From: Certhia americana
Lineage: Eukaryota > Chordata > Aves > Passeriformes > Certhiidae
Length of the DNA stretch: 64,000 bases
Direction of reading: 5' to 3'
Assembly (NCBI GenBank): GCA_018697195.1
Contig: JAGMWU010000048.1
Span: 62,001-126,000, forward strand
Positions 24,216-35,829 of the stretch are shown here, piece after piece. Made by a program: the position numbers and the translations under genes. The notes beneath the pieces are model-generated. The model did no database searches and had not been told where the DNA came from. It saw nothing but the letters and a program-made list of their open reading frames with translations. Within the stretch, counting starts at the first letter, position 1. Each line of letters begins with the position of its first letter.

Positions 24216-27200
24216 AATAAACATCCACACAGTGTTTGTTTAGCCAGACTGGTCACTGTTATCATTGTTAAGGTTTACTTGTTACCTGGTTGTTAAAAGT
24301 TCTTGTTAAATTGTCAATGCCCCTAGTTGTTTTTCCTTACCTTGTACCTGTAGCCCCTTTGCGTCGGATATTGCCTCCACTGCTCCCCAAAACTGGCACA
24401 CAGAACTGCACACTAGATCATATGCAAATGGAGAGGCAGCCAGTATTACTGGAAAATAAAAACCCCTAAGAACAACAAGCCAACATGGAAAGAGAAGACT
24501 AAAAAAGACACATCTTGATAATTAAAGAAGTAGTACTACTTCTGCAATTCCACATTCACAGTCTGAATGGTGTAACGATAACTGCAAAAGAACCGGACCA
24601 GAGATAACATCCCTGGACAACGAGCCGACAAGTGTACGGAAGCCCCAGCTGTGCCGCATGGCAAAGCTGATCACCTCCTGCGCGGCGTTCCCGGGAGCAG
24701 TGGCGGTGTGCGCGACCCCTCGGGCTCCCCACCCAAAACTGTCCTTCAAAAAGGCGTTTTCAGAGGAGCTGGTCTGCTGGCCCGTTTTTAACACCACGGG
24801 CAGGGAGCACCCGGGGAGCCCCAGTGCCCACCCAAACCGAGGCATCACCGACACACAACAGTCCACGTGTCTCCCCAGTTAACCGAGGGACAGGTTGGAG
24901 GGAACCAACTGCTGAGCAGTGCAGCCCAAATAACCCAAACCCGGTCCCTGCTGCCACGTTCACAAATAACTTCTGCTGCAGAAGTTACACAGATAAAATA
25001 GGAAATAAATAATTTTAAGACACTTCATTCTCAAGGTAAGTAGTGGGAAAGTGATCTCTGCTTTCACTGTGCGCATGCTGCTCATTCTGGCTATCACGCA
25101 GATGGGAACATGGGTTAGTGGTGATCATGACAGCGTGAGGTTGACTCTTGGACTCAATGATCTTAGAGATCTTTTCCAACCTTCATGATTCTATGATTCA
25201 CACACAAGCACTCCCTTTGCCACCATTTCCCACAGACCCCCTCGGTTGATCACCCAGGATGGCCCTGAGGTTGAAGAATTGCACAGTCAAGGGAAAGTCC
25301 TGGCAAGAGGAACATTTTTACAGTTGTAAAAGTATGGTAACACCCCAAGAAAGAAGGCAGCAGCAAGGCTCCCTCTCTGTATAGCAGCTGAATCTGTGTT
25401 TAAAACCCTTGTACACCCCCATTTGGCAACAGTGTCACAACCCCATTTACTGTCTCAGTGCCCCCTTCCCAGCTCCAGAGGAACCTGGGCTGTTGCAACT
25501 CACTGACTGGGCAAGCAACTTCTCTGCACAAACACCTCAAGGAGGGATTTAATTTTTAAGATTACACAAACTGTTTTTCTAAATTTCTTACCCTCAGATC
25601 CTGCAAGCTCTTAACACCCCCTCTGCACCTTCACTGTGCAGTCAGCTGAAGACAGCCCTGATGTACCACTGAAAGCAGGGCTCTTGTTAGGGTACTCTAG
25701 GGGCCCAGGGCCTCCCTGTGGGGCTCTGCCTTTGCACATCCCCTCTTCCCTTGAGGGCAATACAATCCCTGCAAGATGCTGCAGCTGAAAAATATTCCCT
25801 ACAAGACACTGGGAAAATCCAGTATCTTGTATCTGCCATTTGCCCCCAGCCACAGGTGAGCAGCTACCCCTTCCCCCACGGTGCCCAACTCCAGAGCCTG
25901 CACATAGAGATAAATAGCCCCTGGCTGGAGCCTGTAACCAGACAAGTTTAGACTGCAAATGAGGCACCAGGTTTTTAAACAGCCGCTGTCATTAATCACT
26001 GAAGCAAATCACACAAGGAGGCAGAGATACAGTTTGCACTGCAGCACAGCACAGCCCCCCAGAGCTGGGGCAGGCAGTGGACCAGCACTCTGAGCCCAAA
26101 AGGACCTAAAAGTACTGTTCCAGAAACATTGGACTGGCAAGTCCACTCAGAAACAGACACTATTGTTTTACAAAAAGCCCTCAGTGCCTGAAGCTGGGAC
26201 ATAACAGGGCCCTCTGTCCCCAGCCCTGGCTCAGGGCAGCCTGAACACTCTTCCCTTTAGACTTCCCTCACCTCCAGCAAGGGGAACATTTTCCCTTCCC
26301 TTCTCTCATCCTCAAGACAGCACATAGCTCCCAGATATTCACCCTGGGATGTTCAGCTTTTCAGACATGCTGCTCAGAGTCAGTCCTCAGGAAACCTCTG
26401 CTCAGCCTGACAGGGCAACAAAAAAAGAAACTCTCTACTTCTCCCTCTAATTTGGACTACAAACCACTCCAAATTCAGCCTTCACCTAGGAAGGGGACCA
26501 GGAACAGCAAAACACTGAGAAGTTCTCTCAGACCCCCCTTCCCCTCAATCTGGGTGCTCATCCTCAGCTCTGTGTGCACAAAGTGGGTACAGCTGGACCT
26601 CCACCCCAGCAGTTCCTTACAGCACTAGACTGAGTGTTGAGGGCAGGGTTCAGCCTTTTGTCCCAATCACACCTCTCTCTCCTGACAGGCTCAGACATGT
26701 CATTTATCAATATTTAACAACACTGAACAGCACTAGTGGCTTTCTGACCCATTCTCCTGGCCTAAGTTAGACCCTTCAGAAGCTCTTTGTAGTCTTCAAG
26801 TCTTAACTTTCCAAAAGCATTTTATTTTCAGCTGCATGGAAAATTTGCTGCTTCAGCCTTCACTGATTTTGCAAGACCCTAGGAGATATTAAACACAGGT
26901 GATTAGACAAGACATGATTCTGGCAAATTATTAGAGACATCTGTAGGAAGCGAATGGTCTTCCTATTTCATGAACTGAGAAAGTGGAGACCAGAGGTCAA
27001 ATGACTTTGCTCAAGACTGCAAAGAGCTAAAGGCAGAGCCAGAAACAGAGCTCAGATTTCCAGACCCCCATTACTTCTGCTGTGTCCCTAATGCACACTT
27101 GCTTCTATTCTGTATGACTGATTTAAAAAGAAAATGAAGAATTGACTTCCAAGCTGTTTCTGGAAAGAGAGAAGAAAGGCTGATATTGTCTACTGTAAGG

Positions 27201-29600
27201 AAAGAATTAAAGATGACATTTCATTTTAGTCCTTTGGATATGCATAATATAATCAAACACAATAGCAGTAATAAATGAATATTTTTTCTCCCCACGGTGC
27301 TTATGAGTGCAACATATTCTAACAATTTCTCAAAACTATGTTGATAAATGGGAAACACAGTGATGGAGGTAACAAAGACAGCCAACAAAAACATAATCCC
27401 TTCAATTTATCAGAGGGACTGGCTTTGAGAAGAAAACCCTTGAAATCTGAACATTTCTATTCTTGTAAACCAGACATAATATATTTAAAATAGAAGGCTA
27501 CACTTTGTGTATCTGCTAATTAAAGATTTGCCCAGGCAAGCAGGGCTAAATAAATTATTTGGATGCAATTCAGTTCAAGATGGAAGGGGCAGATGCCCAC
27601 TGGAAAGCCACGATGCAGAGCAGCACTGGGGGAAATAAGTAAAGAGGTAAGGGGCAGGTTTTCATTGACCAATCCTGTGAACTCTGCTATCATAAAGAAG
27701 AAATCCTTGGGTGGCTGTCCTCCTGCCCTCTGCCTTCTGCTCACCTGCTATGCAAATGTCATGACAGACAGATAATCCATTGGACATAAACCACGTGGGC
27801 ACAGGGAGTGTGTTTCAGCCTCCCAGTCCATTGGGCAAACCTGAGACTTAAGGCATCAGAAACTGTTCTGAGAATATATCTATAATTTCTTTAACCATAA
27901 ACACCCTGCATGCAAGCCAAACAATAAAGACCATAAAAGTGGTGGAAAATAAAGACAATAAAAGTTTTATCTGATTTTTGTTCAGTTGAAAGGGAAAAAA
28001 CCGGAATGATACAGTAGAAGAGGGATCTGTGGCACAAAAAGGCAGAAAACCACTGTCATTTCTGTAAGCAGACTGCAGCTCCACAACCAAAATACCATCT
28101 GAACTCTTCAGCACCACTTAATGTATTACAGAAGTCAGTAATTAGCTGTAAAAGAAGAGTCACAATGTTGTTAGAATCATGGCAAACAAGTTTTGAAAGG
28201 CCAATCCCTAGGATTTTTCAAGTGCACTTTTCATGTGGATACTAAGAAGAGACCAAAGGAAAAGCAGCTTTGTTCTGGCTGATAAAACCTTGAGGAGCTT
28301 TAGAATTATGAAGTGTCCTTTTGAAGCTAGAATGAAGTCATTGATAAGATCATCTAAACCCCAAAATAATTTAGATAAACCCTTCTAGCTTCCCAAAATA
28401 CCTAGATCATTGTGATATACAAAGCATTCAAGAAACCTTGGAAAATTGAAAGAGATGGATAAGAGGTTAGTAACAGTAAGAGTTCAAGACCTCTATTATA
28501 AATTAAATTATAAGATTACTAAGGTTATTGTAACATGTCTATTACTGGAGAGTCAAACCAAACCTGAGCCAGACTGAAAACTTTATGGGACTGTGGAGGT
28601 TTTTCTTTTAAGCTTGTAGATAGCTATTGTGTGGACATTTCTTACATTTGACTAGGAATAAATCAGTCACAACTCAAAATGGAATAGAAATGAAAAAAGC
28701 CTCACTTACACAAGCAGTTTAGCATACAGCAAACATCATAGTGTTACTGTGTGAAGCATGAGAAATGAGACAGAAGTCATGAATGGCAAAATTCATTGAC
28801 CATAGATGAAAACTTTGCCTGAGTGAAGCACATGTGTGGGTATTATAAAGTAATACAAGGGATAAAATAACTCAGATTGAAGCATAATTCAGCAGCTGGA
28901 AAATGTAATGACTCAACTGATGAGAAAGACAATGCCTATGTCTGGTGGAATTATAGATACTCTGTGCCTTATTGTGTCCTGGGAAAAATTATGTCACCTT
29001 TGGTGTCAGGCACTGAACTGCACAGGCACAGGGAGTTTGTGGACATAGCCTTGATCCATCAGAATCATCAAGAATGCAGCAGAGCAGGGGTGCACACAGC
29101 TGTGATAAAGACAAGGCAGAAATAGCACCAAGGCTATTGCACTCAGACCTGCCAGAGTAGAAACATAACCAGAAGCAGCCAGGAAGGACTGTAAGAGTTA
29201 CCTATCTTTCTTCCTTCTCCCAGTAAGAAGGCAAGATCTGTTATACACAGATTATTGCTGGCAGAAATTTTTCTGCCTTGTTTTGAAAGATCTCAAGATA
29301 GAAAGTCTCCACGGTCATCTGAAAACAAATTTCAATGTTTGTGCTCTGTTCTGGTAGGTTTTCTTAGCATCCAATCTCATTCTGGTTTTCTGTAATTTAA
29401 GCTCTTAATGGCTTAATTTTTCATTATGAATGTAGAAAACTACTCCTCCTCTCATTGAAGAGACTTTTAATTCCTCAGCATACTTTAATAAATGTTTTAA
29501 TAACACTCCTGTCTTCTAGAAGCAAAACAATGGCAGTTTCTTCAGGTCACGTTAGATAGTTCTGCTTCTTTTTGGTATTTTCCTCTGGATTTTCCAACTG
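24216..29600. other. Intergenic, COL26A1 to IFT22, first part
   Basis: Apart from the CR1 tail at 25.1 kb, I see no gene. A modest GC-rich patch at about 24590-24960 gives open frames on both strands without recognisable motifs. It may be an outlying part of the COL26A1 CpG-rich region. The rest is AT-rich with nothing recognisable. Confidence 0.6.
25105..25199 (+). mobile_element. CR1 LINE, 3' end fragment
   Basis: The segment ends in the typical avian CR1 3' terminus: TTGACTCTTGGACTCAATGA, then AGATCTTTTCCAACCTTCA, then ATGATTCTATGATTC. It is plus-strand sense and 5'-truncated. The left boundary is uncertain because divergence increases outward. CR1 copies in birds are usually truncated like this. 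Confidence 0.85.
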
Positions 29601-29639
29601 GTCTACATCTATTTTATGGTATCCATGACTTATATTTCT

Positions 29640-29990
29640 GTGGGATACCACTGCCCTGCTGATGATTTGCCTTTTTGACATCTGTACATCATTGTTAATC
29701 CATGCTCAGTTTGGGATTCTCTACCTTTTCCACAGGACTGCTAGCCTGACATTCCTTCATCCTGTACTTGCTAGTTAAAATTGTTCCTGCCAAAGCATAG
29801 TGTCCTGCAGTTGTCCTATATGAGTTTCATCTAATTTTATTCAGATTATATCACCAATTTGTCAAGATCACTTGAAATTTTAATCCTGCCTTCCAGTATT
29901 CTTGCATTCAGTTCCAGCTTTGCCTCATCTACAGATTTAATAAGTATGCTCTGTCTTCTATCGCTGAGGTCACTAAAGAAAACATTGGGA
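29640..29990 (-). mobile_element. Ancient CR1-type LINE fragment (reverse transcriptase region), antisense
   Basis: Read on the minus strand, this region follows the order of the CR1 reverse-transcriptase coding sequence. A TTCTTTAGTGACCT block (the ISDL-like part) is followed by ACAGAGCATACTTATTAAAT and then TCTGTAGATGAGGCAAAGCT, which aligns with the FADDTKL-coding part. Next come a GATCTTGACAAATTGG block (DLDKLEKW-like), an AAGGTAGAGAATCCCAAACT block and a CAAAAAGGCAAATC block. All frames contain stops, so it is dead and old. The alignment is from memory of CR1 consensus sequences. Exact family and ends are not resolved. Confidence 0.6.
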
Positions 29991-31469
29991 GATCTGTCTC
30001 CATGTCTGTATCCCTAAACCATGATCCTGTTCATTAACTGTTCATTAAACATCATTCAGTCACTGAGGGCTGCCTGCTTGTTTGGTGCTGTACAGGACAT
30101 AAACACCGATAGCATAAATTCTCCAGACCATGGAGAATCTTTAACTTCTACAACAAAAAAAAGTACTTTGTAACATGCAGTGGGAGCAAGTACCAGGAGC
30201 TGGGCTGCAATTTTTATTGGAGTCACTAACTATAGGATATCCAGATTTGAAAGTTTCTCAATGCTTAGCTAATTTGAAAACCTGTCCTGAGTCATGGACT
30301 CTCTGAATCTCTGAGAAGGAAGGACTTTCAGGACCAAAGAATGTCTCAGTTTTGTACTCTGGCCCTTAAATCCTTTTACTTCTCTTAATTTCCCCATGGA
30401 CACAGGTTGCTTGACTTAAGGAACCCAGTATGAATGGGAGTCTAAATTCCCCTTCTGGATTGTGCAAGTCACATAAGATAGAGTGGGCTTGCTCCCTTCC
30501 TCACAAAATACAATAATTTGTGTGCAAATAAATGCACACAAAACACATACCTAAGGAGTTATGGAAATAAGCACCCTCATCCCAGCTCCTGCACAGCTGA
30601 GGCACTGCCACCTGCCCTGTTGGAACCAAGGAGAACAAGTGGTGGGGATACAAACAGGGAGACTGATGTTCCCTTTCATCCACCCAGAAAATCTGAATGT
30701 TCTAGCCATATTTTTACAGCTTTTATTGATTTTTATTTTTTTTTAAAATCTCCTAGGAACTTTCTCCGTGGGTCATGACAACAAAGACTAACCACAGCAG
30801 TCTGCTTTTCTTAGCTGGCTTTCCCAAGTCCCCTAGAAGCTGGCTTTGCTCCTTCAAAGATTTGTGGGCTTAAAGCTGAAACTTGCTGCACTTGGTCCCA
30901 TTGTATATGGACCACCATGTCCACAGCAGGATCCTGCCCAGCTAAGAGCTGAAATTTCCTCTAGTATTTTCACCTTAGGTGTCTGCAGTTCAGGTGATTA
31001 ACAGCAGCCATGTGCTTTCTCCTTGTTTTGTCCCCTCCCTCCTTCTTTTGTCCCCTCCCTTGTTCCACATGCTGCTCACCTATCAGTTTCTGTCTTCACA
31101 CTGCGAACTTCTTGTCAGTCAGTGCCTCCCTGCACCATCCTTACCCATGCTGCACCTACCACACAGGCTGTAGGACCTTCCATTTCCTCCTTGCTGCAAG
31201 TGTTTCCCAGAGCCTGCTCCAGCATGGCTTCCACTGCCTGTGTGTTACTGCCCAACAGTCACAATGCCACTGTCACTCTCCTATTTTCCTTGCAGTTCTG
31301 TCTTCACCTTACTCTGCACATCCAGATTCATAGGACCCCTCTGATAACTGACATTACATATTTATTGGAGCATTCATGTGAACCTCTCCCTTCTCTGTCT
31401 TCATTCTTTTCCCAAGATCCTATTTTCCAGTTTTACTCTTCTTGTTTTTATAGACTGTCTGTTTCAATG

Positions 31470-31810
31470 TGATTAATCTCCTTCATTATTTTAAAACCAT
31501 TTTAAATCACTGCAAGATATCTTTTTAAACAAGATAATACCAAAGCTCTTCAGTCTTGCTTTATAACTCAGAGCTGAAAGGCACAGTATTACTGTCATTT
31601 TCCTTGCTTTATCCCTTAATCATATCCTCCTTAGGTAGAGTGAGCAGAACTGAAAAGAGCACTCGCAACAAGAACTCACCAGTGGTTTGGGTAATAACAA
31701 TAACACCTTTTTGATATATATTCTGTTCTTACTGTAATGCAGCCCAACCTCCTGTTCAGTTGTTGGGGTCTTTTTTAATTTTTTTTTTTTTTCTACAGCT
31801 GTGTGTTAGG
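31470..31810 (-). repeat. Probable ancient interspersed repeat, antisense
   Basis: The blocks CTTCAGTCTTGCTTTATAAC, GAGCAGAACTGAAAAGAGCA, CACCAGTGGTTTGGGTAATA and AATGCAGCCCAACCTCCTGT occur in the same order as in a dispersed ancient amniote repeat I recall from bird and reptile genomes. In that repeat this part lies next to CR1-like sequence. I cannot assign a family name. No intact coding frame remains. Confidence 0.35.
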
Positions 31811-32073
31811 CTGGGAGCTCTGGGGATTATTTAAAGAGAATATTTTCCAGATTTATCAATTTACCTTTATGAACATTTTGGTCTTGTTCCAAGAGGAGCA
31901 ATCATCCAAGCAAACACCAGCACCGTTCAGTGGCACTGTCTTGCTCTTGAGCTGGCTCTCTACCCAATCTCCTCTCTTGAACCTGACAGATTCCTCCATG
32001 GAAGCAATAAAAAGGCAGCTAAGGTGCTAAATACGAAAGATTGCAGGCATTAAAGGATAAAGTCACTGCAAAG

Positions 32074-32106
32074 CAATAGGTTCCAAGTATTTCTTGGAAC
32101 CTATTG
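32074..32106. repeat. Perfect 14-bp inverted repeat with 5-nt loop
   Basis: The left arm CAATAGGTTCCAAG (32074-32087) and right arm CTTGGAACCTATTG (32093-32106) are exact reverse complements around the loop TATTT. Pairing stops at both outer flanks. As RNA on either strand it would form a stable stem-loop. The arms are shorter than a usual microRNA precursor stem. The source may be a local fold-back event or an old element terminus. Confidence 0.9.
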
Positions 32107-32755
32107 AACATGGCTAAGCACATGTACACTAATGCTAGCTTAGGTGTTCATGGTATACTCCACTGTCAGCAATGGATTCCACACCTAATGGGTTTGGTTT
32201 CCAAGATCCATCCCTCTTCCAGGGCCTCGCTTCCATTTTTAAATGACTCAAGCTGGAGCTACTAAATTGTGCTTTACAGATATCCTGCTCTACACACAGA
32301 GCACAAATCTCTTTTACCACAAGAAATGCTCTTCATCTCTCTGTTTTCTCTTCTGCCTAAGGGAGATCAATCTCTCTACAAATGCAAAACCAATCCCCAA
32401 ATAATCCTCTGGGATTACACTGGCTCACAGCCCCTCATGCCACAGGGTCTCAGGCAGGAAGGATACATGGGCTGTCAGTCTACATCCAGAAAGGATCTGG
32501 TTGAACTCCCTGACCTACCAGAGCCATCAGGAAATCTCTCAGTGCCTCCCTTTGTAACACAGGGTTCAGTGCTCTGTTATGTATCATGGCTATTGTAAGG
32601 ATAATACGAATGGAATAAAAATGACATGGTATAAATAGTACCAACAATGAAAGAAGAGAAATAAAATAAGAAAGATGAGATGTAATCTAAAGAGAGATAT
32701 AAATTGTTCTCTGGCAGAAAGGAAATTATAAAGTCTGCAAGATACTATGAAATGT

Positions 32756-33289
32756 TTAAACTGATTTTTGCCCAAAAAAAGAAATAAAAGCATTTGACCA
32801 TACTAAGGAGATTTTTGGTATGTGATGGAATGGTAGGACAAGGCTATCAGCCTTGCTGTGTGCCTGGAAAGAAGTGTCTCCCAGAATTTTTTGGCTCAGT
32901 TCAGAGTATTTAACTCTCAGACTGTTGTGAGAAACCCAGTGCAGTGCCCCAATGTAGGGTGATGCCCTGTTCTGCATTGAAAACAGGTGTTCAGCTGGCT
33001 GCATTCTAGTGGAGCACAGGAGATTTGTCCCAGATTTTCTGGACATGATCTCTAGGTAATACTTGTCCTTGTTTTCAGATGTTTCAGTAAAATCAGATAA
33101 TAATTGTTCATGTACTGAGCCTTCCCTGTATGGACTGACAATAGATTTACAGAGCTGAGCTGTAGGCTCTAGAGGGGGATCCTGGCCAGTGTTTGTGGGA
33201 GGTAAGGGGACTTTGGTGCTGCAGTTCTGGAGCATTTCTGGGAACAGCCATGGTTTGTTGGGTCTGGGATGCTCCAGCTGTGGCTGCAA
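32756..33289 (-). other. Uncharacterised minus-strand open frame, 177 codons
   Basis: An open frame runs from the TTG codon at 33289 to a stop near 32756. Just upstream is an acceptor-like CACCTCTGTAG|G. The product is Pro- and Ser-rich at its N-terminus with no motif, membrane span or family that I recognise. A frame of this length is about what chance gives once or so in 64 kb of DNA on both strands at this base composition. It is recorded only as a possible terminal exon or part of a long non-coding RNA. No initiator ATG begins the frame. Confidence 0.12.
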
Positions 33290-35453
33290 CCTACAGAGGT
33301 GCAGTCACTGCCTGGGGATCAGGAGAACAACAGCCCTGATAACCTAGCCACCCATTTCCTTAGTTTTGAAGCTGTGTTAGGTGAAAAACTGCATTAACAA
33401 AAACCCTCAATTGTGTTTATTCATTTTAAATGGCTTTGAGATACAATTTCTTCAGAAGGTCCTATACAATCAATCTCCATTGTTCTGTATATATTTGCTG
33501 AAGATAACAGCTTCATTAAAATATGGTGTGCAATTAACTGTAGTAAATATATAGCCTTAAACCTTAAAATGTAATGTAATTAAATAAGAAATATGAACCT
33601 AAGGAGGTTAAGTGCAATCAACCACTGACATACACATTTGATTTGAATTAAAAAACACACACAGAGGGAAATAAAGGGCCTCCATACATACTTGGATAAC
33701 AGGAAATCCTCTGGACATAAAAATAGTGAATTTAAGAATGGAGAATATAAAGGTCTAGTTCAAATTAAAGATTTTATGACTGAGGACTCCATTAAATCTT
33801 TGAACACTTACAGTAAATAGTTTGGAATGCTTCCAGTCCAATTCTTTATGTTCTTACAAGTTACAGATTATACTTCTGAACTTCTATGGCAAAAGAAAGA
33901 AAGAGTGATTGTATGAATCCATCTAAATCTGCAGCTTGCTAATTAAGATGAAAATTTATAACAATCTGTCCAAGGTGATGCACGGTGTTTTTCTAACCCA
34001 GCTCAAGACAGCATCACTAGCCAAGCCAAAAGTAGATTTAAGTTCTCAAATTATTGAAGAACAATAAAATAATGAACCACTTTAATACTAAATGATCAAC
34101 AATCTGTATTAAATATGAACTTCTTTATAGTGCCCAGTCTACTTTGCTTTTTGTATTTCCAAGATGCAGGTGTTGGTGTTTAAGATAATAGAGAACACAC
34201 AGTGCTTCAAACCCCATCTGCAGCAGTGGAAGGAGGTTCAGTCACAGCAGGTCTGCAGTGGCAGCCCCCCTTCAGAAGGCCAGTCTAACAGACATGGGTT
34301 TTTGTAGCCTGGAGATATTGAGGAGGGAATCTCAAATGAGGAATTTGCAAGTGAGTCAAGTATTGGAAACTAAGGCACTGCTTTTACTAGGTTTTAAAGG
34401 GAAATGAGGCAAAATTATCAAGAATAAATCTTTTAAAGTTTAGGGTGTAGAGTTAAGAATTCATCACTGCATCCAGATACCTAAGCAAAGGAGCAAGGAT
34501 TTTATTCCAGACTTCTCAAAACATACTAATTACTGGTAAAAATCTGTTGTCACTAGCGGCATATTGCCAAGAGGTAATTGAGCCTTAAATGAAAATGAAT
34601 GTGGGATGTGAAAAGACAGCTGATTTGACCCAGGATGTTAGCAGAAACAAAATGCCTGGAAGGATCATGGGGTTAAGGAACTCCCGTGTTTGGCCACAAA
34701 CTGCAAAGTAACACATAAGTCAAACCAGAGAATGAAATTAAGAGAAAATAAAATCTTCCTGTCAGTAGGCTCTCCTTTCCTACAGGAGGGAGGGTACATG
34801 GCAGTCCCCTTAAAGATACTACACATTTCTTTGCTTTCTTTCCATGAAGTCATTGAGGGTCTGGCTTTGAGTGAATAACCAGATCAGACAATGTTAATAA
34901 ATGCCATCTCTTCCCAGACGAACACGGGTGGCAAACACCACAGCTGCCACTGAGAAACAAAGCTGACTTTGAAATTCTGTATTCAAAACAAAAAGCATAC
35001 GGGTCTAATAGAAAAGGATCCAAGAGCCCTTGTGAATCACAAATAACAATTACTCTGATTGTCTTCTTTCACATCTGCCACCTCTGACAGCATTTTTACT
35101 GTCAGGAAGGAAGGTTTTTTGTCCAGCCCAACAAGGTTGCCACACTCCTTCATCTAAGAGTAAAGGCTGCCCAACATATTCCACCACAATATTCCTCACT
35201 TCTCACCATCAGGCTGTTTCTCTTAGCCTTCCCTCACAAACAGGTATTTGGAACACCAGATTTAGGAGGTCTGACTAATGGTATGTATATATGTATGCTT
35301 TAATTCCATATACATCTCCACAGCAGCCAAAAGGTCCCATCCTTGTCTCACTTGGCCATGTCCCCACTGGTCCTCATTACCTCCCTTCTGTTAGCACCAG
35401 GCTTTTGTGCAGTTTTAAAGTAAATGGATTCATGGAGCTGATTTTCTTTAATC

Positions 35454-35470
35454 TTTTTTTTTTTTTTTTT
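35454..35470. repeat. Poly(T) run, 17 nt
   Basis: A run of 17 T, followed after one C by a further T run. It is low-complexity intergenic DNA. Confidence 0.6.
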
Positions 35471-35772
35471 CTTTTTTTAATCCCAGAGGCATCAGGTCAG
35501 TTTTCAATTTAATCTGTTCCATCTAAATAATTGGGAGGAATTGGAAGGAAACTGCATGAAGAACTGGGGATGTGAAGGCAGGCAAATACTATTCTTTGAG
35601 TGGTGATACAAGTTAACATCTTATGTAAAACAGCATATATCCACAGTGTAAATTAGAGTTCAGGTTCTGTCAACAGGCAGTGAAGACTCTCGTAAACAGA
35701 TGCTTCCAATGGTAATTCCTAAATATATACCTAAAGCAGAAGCCTAAAATTAAACAACATGAATATGACAAA

Positions 35773-35829
35773 CCCATAGTCAGATCATAGTCATAGTCAG
35801 ATCAACCCATAGTCATAGATCATAGTCAG
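35773..35829. repeat. Imperfect tandem repeat of CATAGTCAGATCA-like units
   Basis: The words CCATAGTCA, GATCATAGTCA and TAGTCAGATCA recur about five times in 57 bases with varying spacing. This is consistent with replication slippage. It lies in intergenic DNA with no gene nearby. Confidence 0.8.

Noticed and set aside
23536..24296. Overlapping open frames up to 226 codons on both strands
   Set aside because: The sequence is GC-rich and stop-poor. None resembles a protein, and the real exon in the region (COL26A1) uses a different minus-strand frame.
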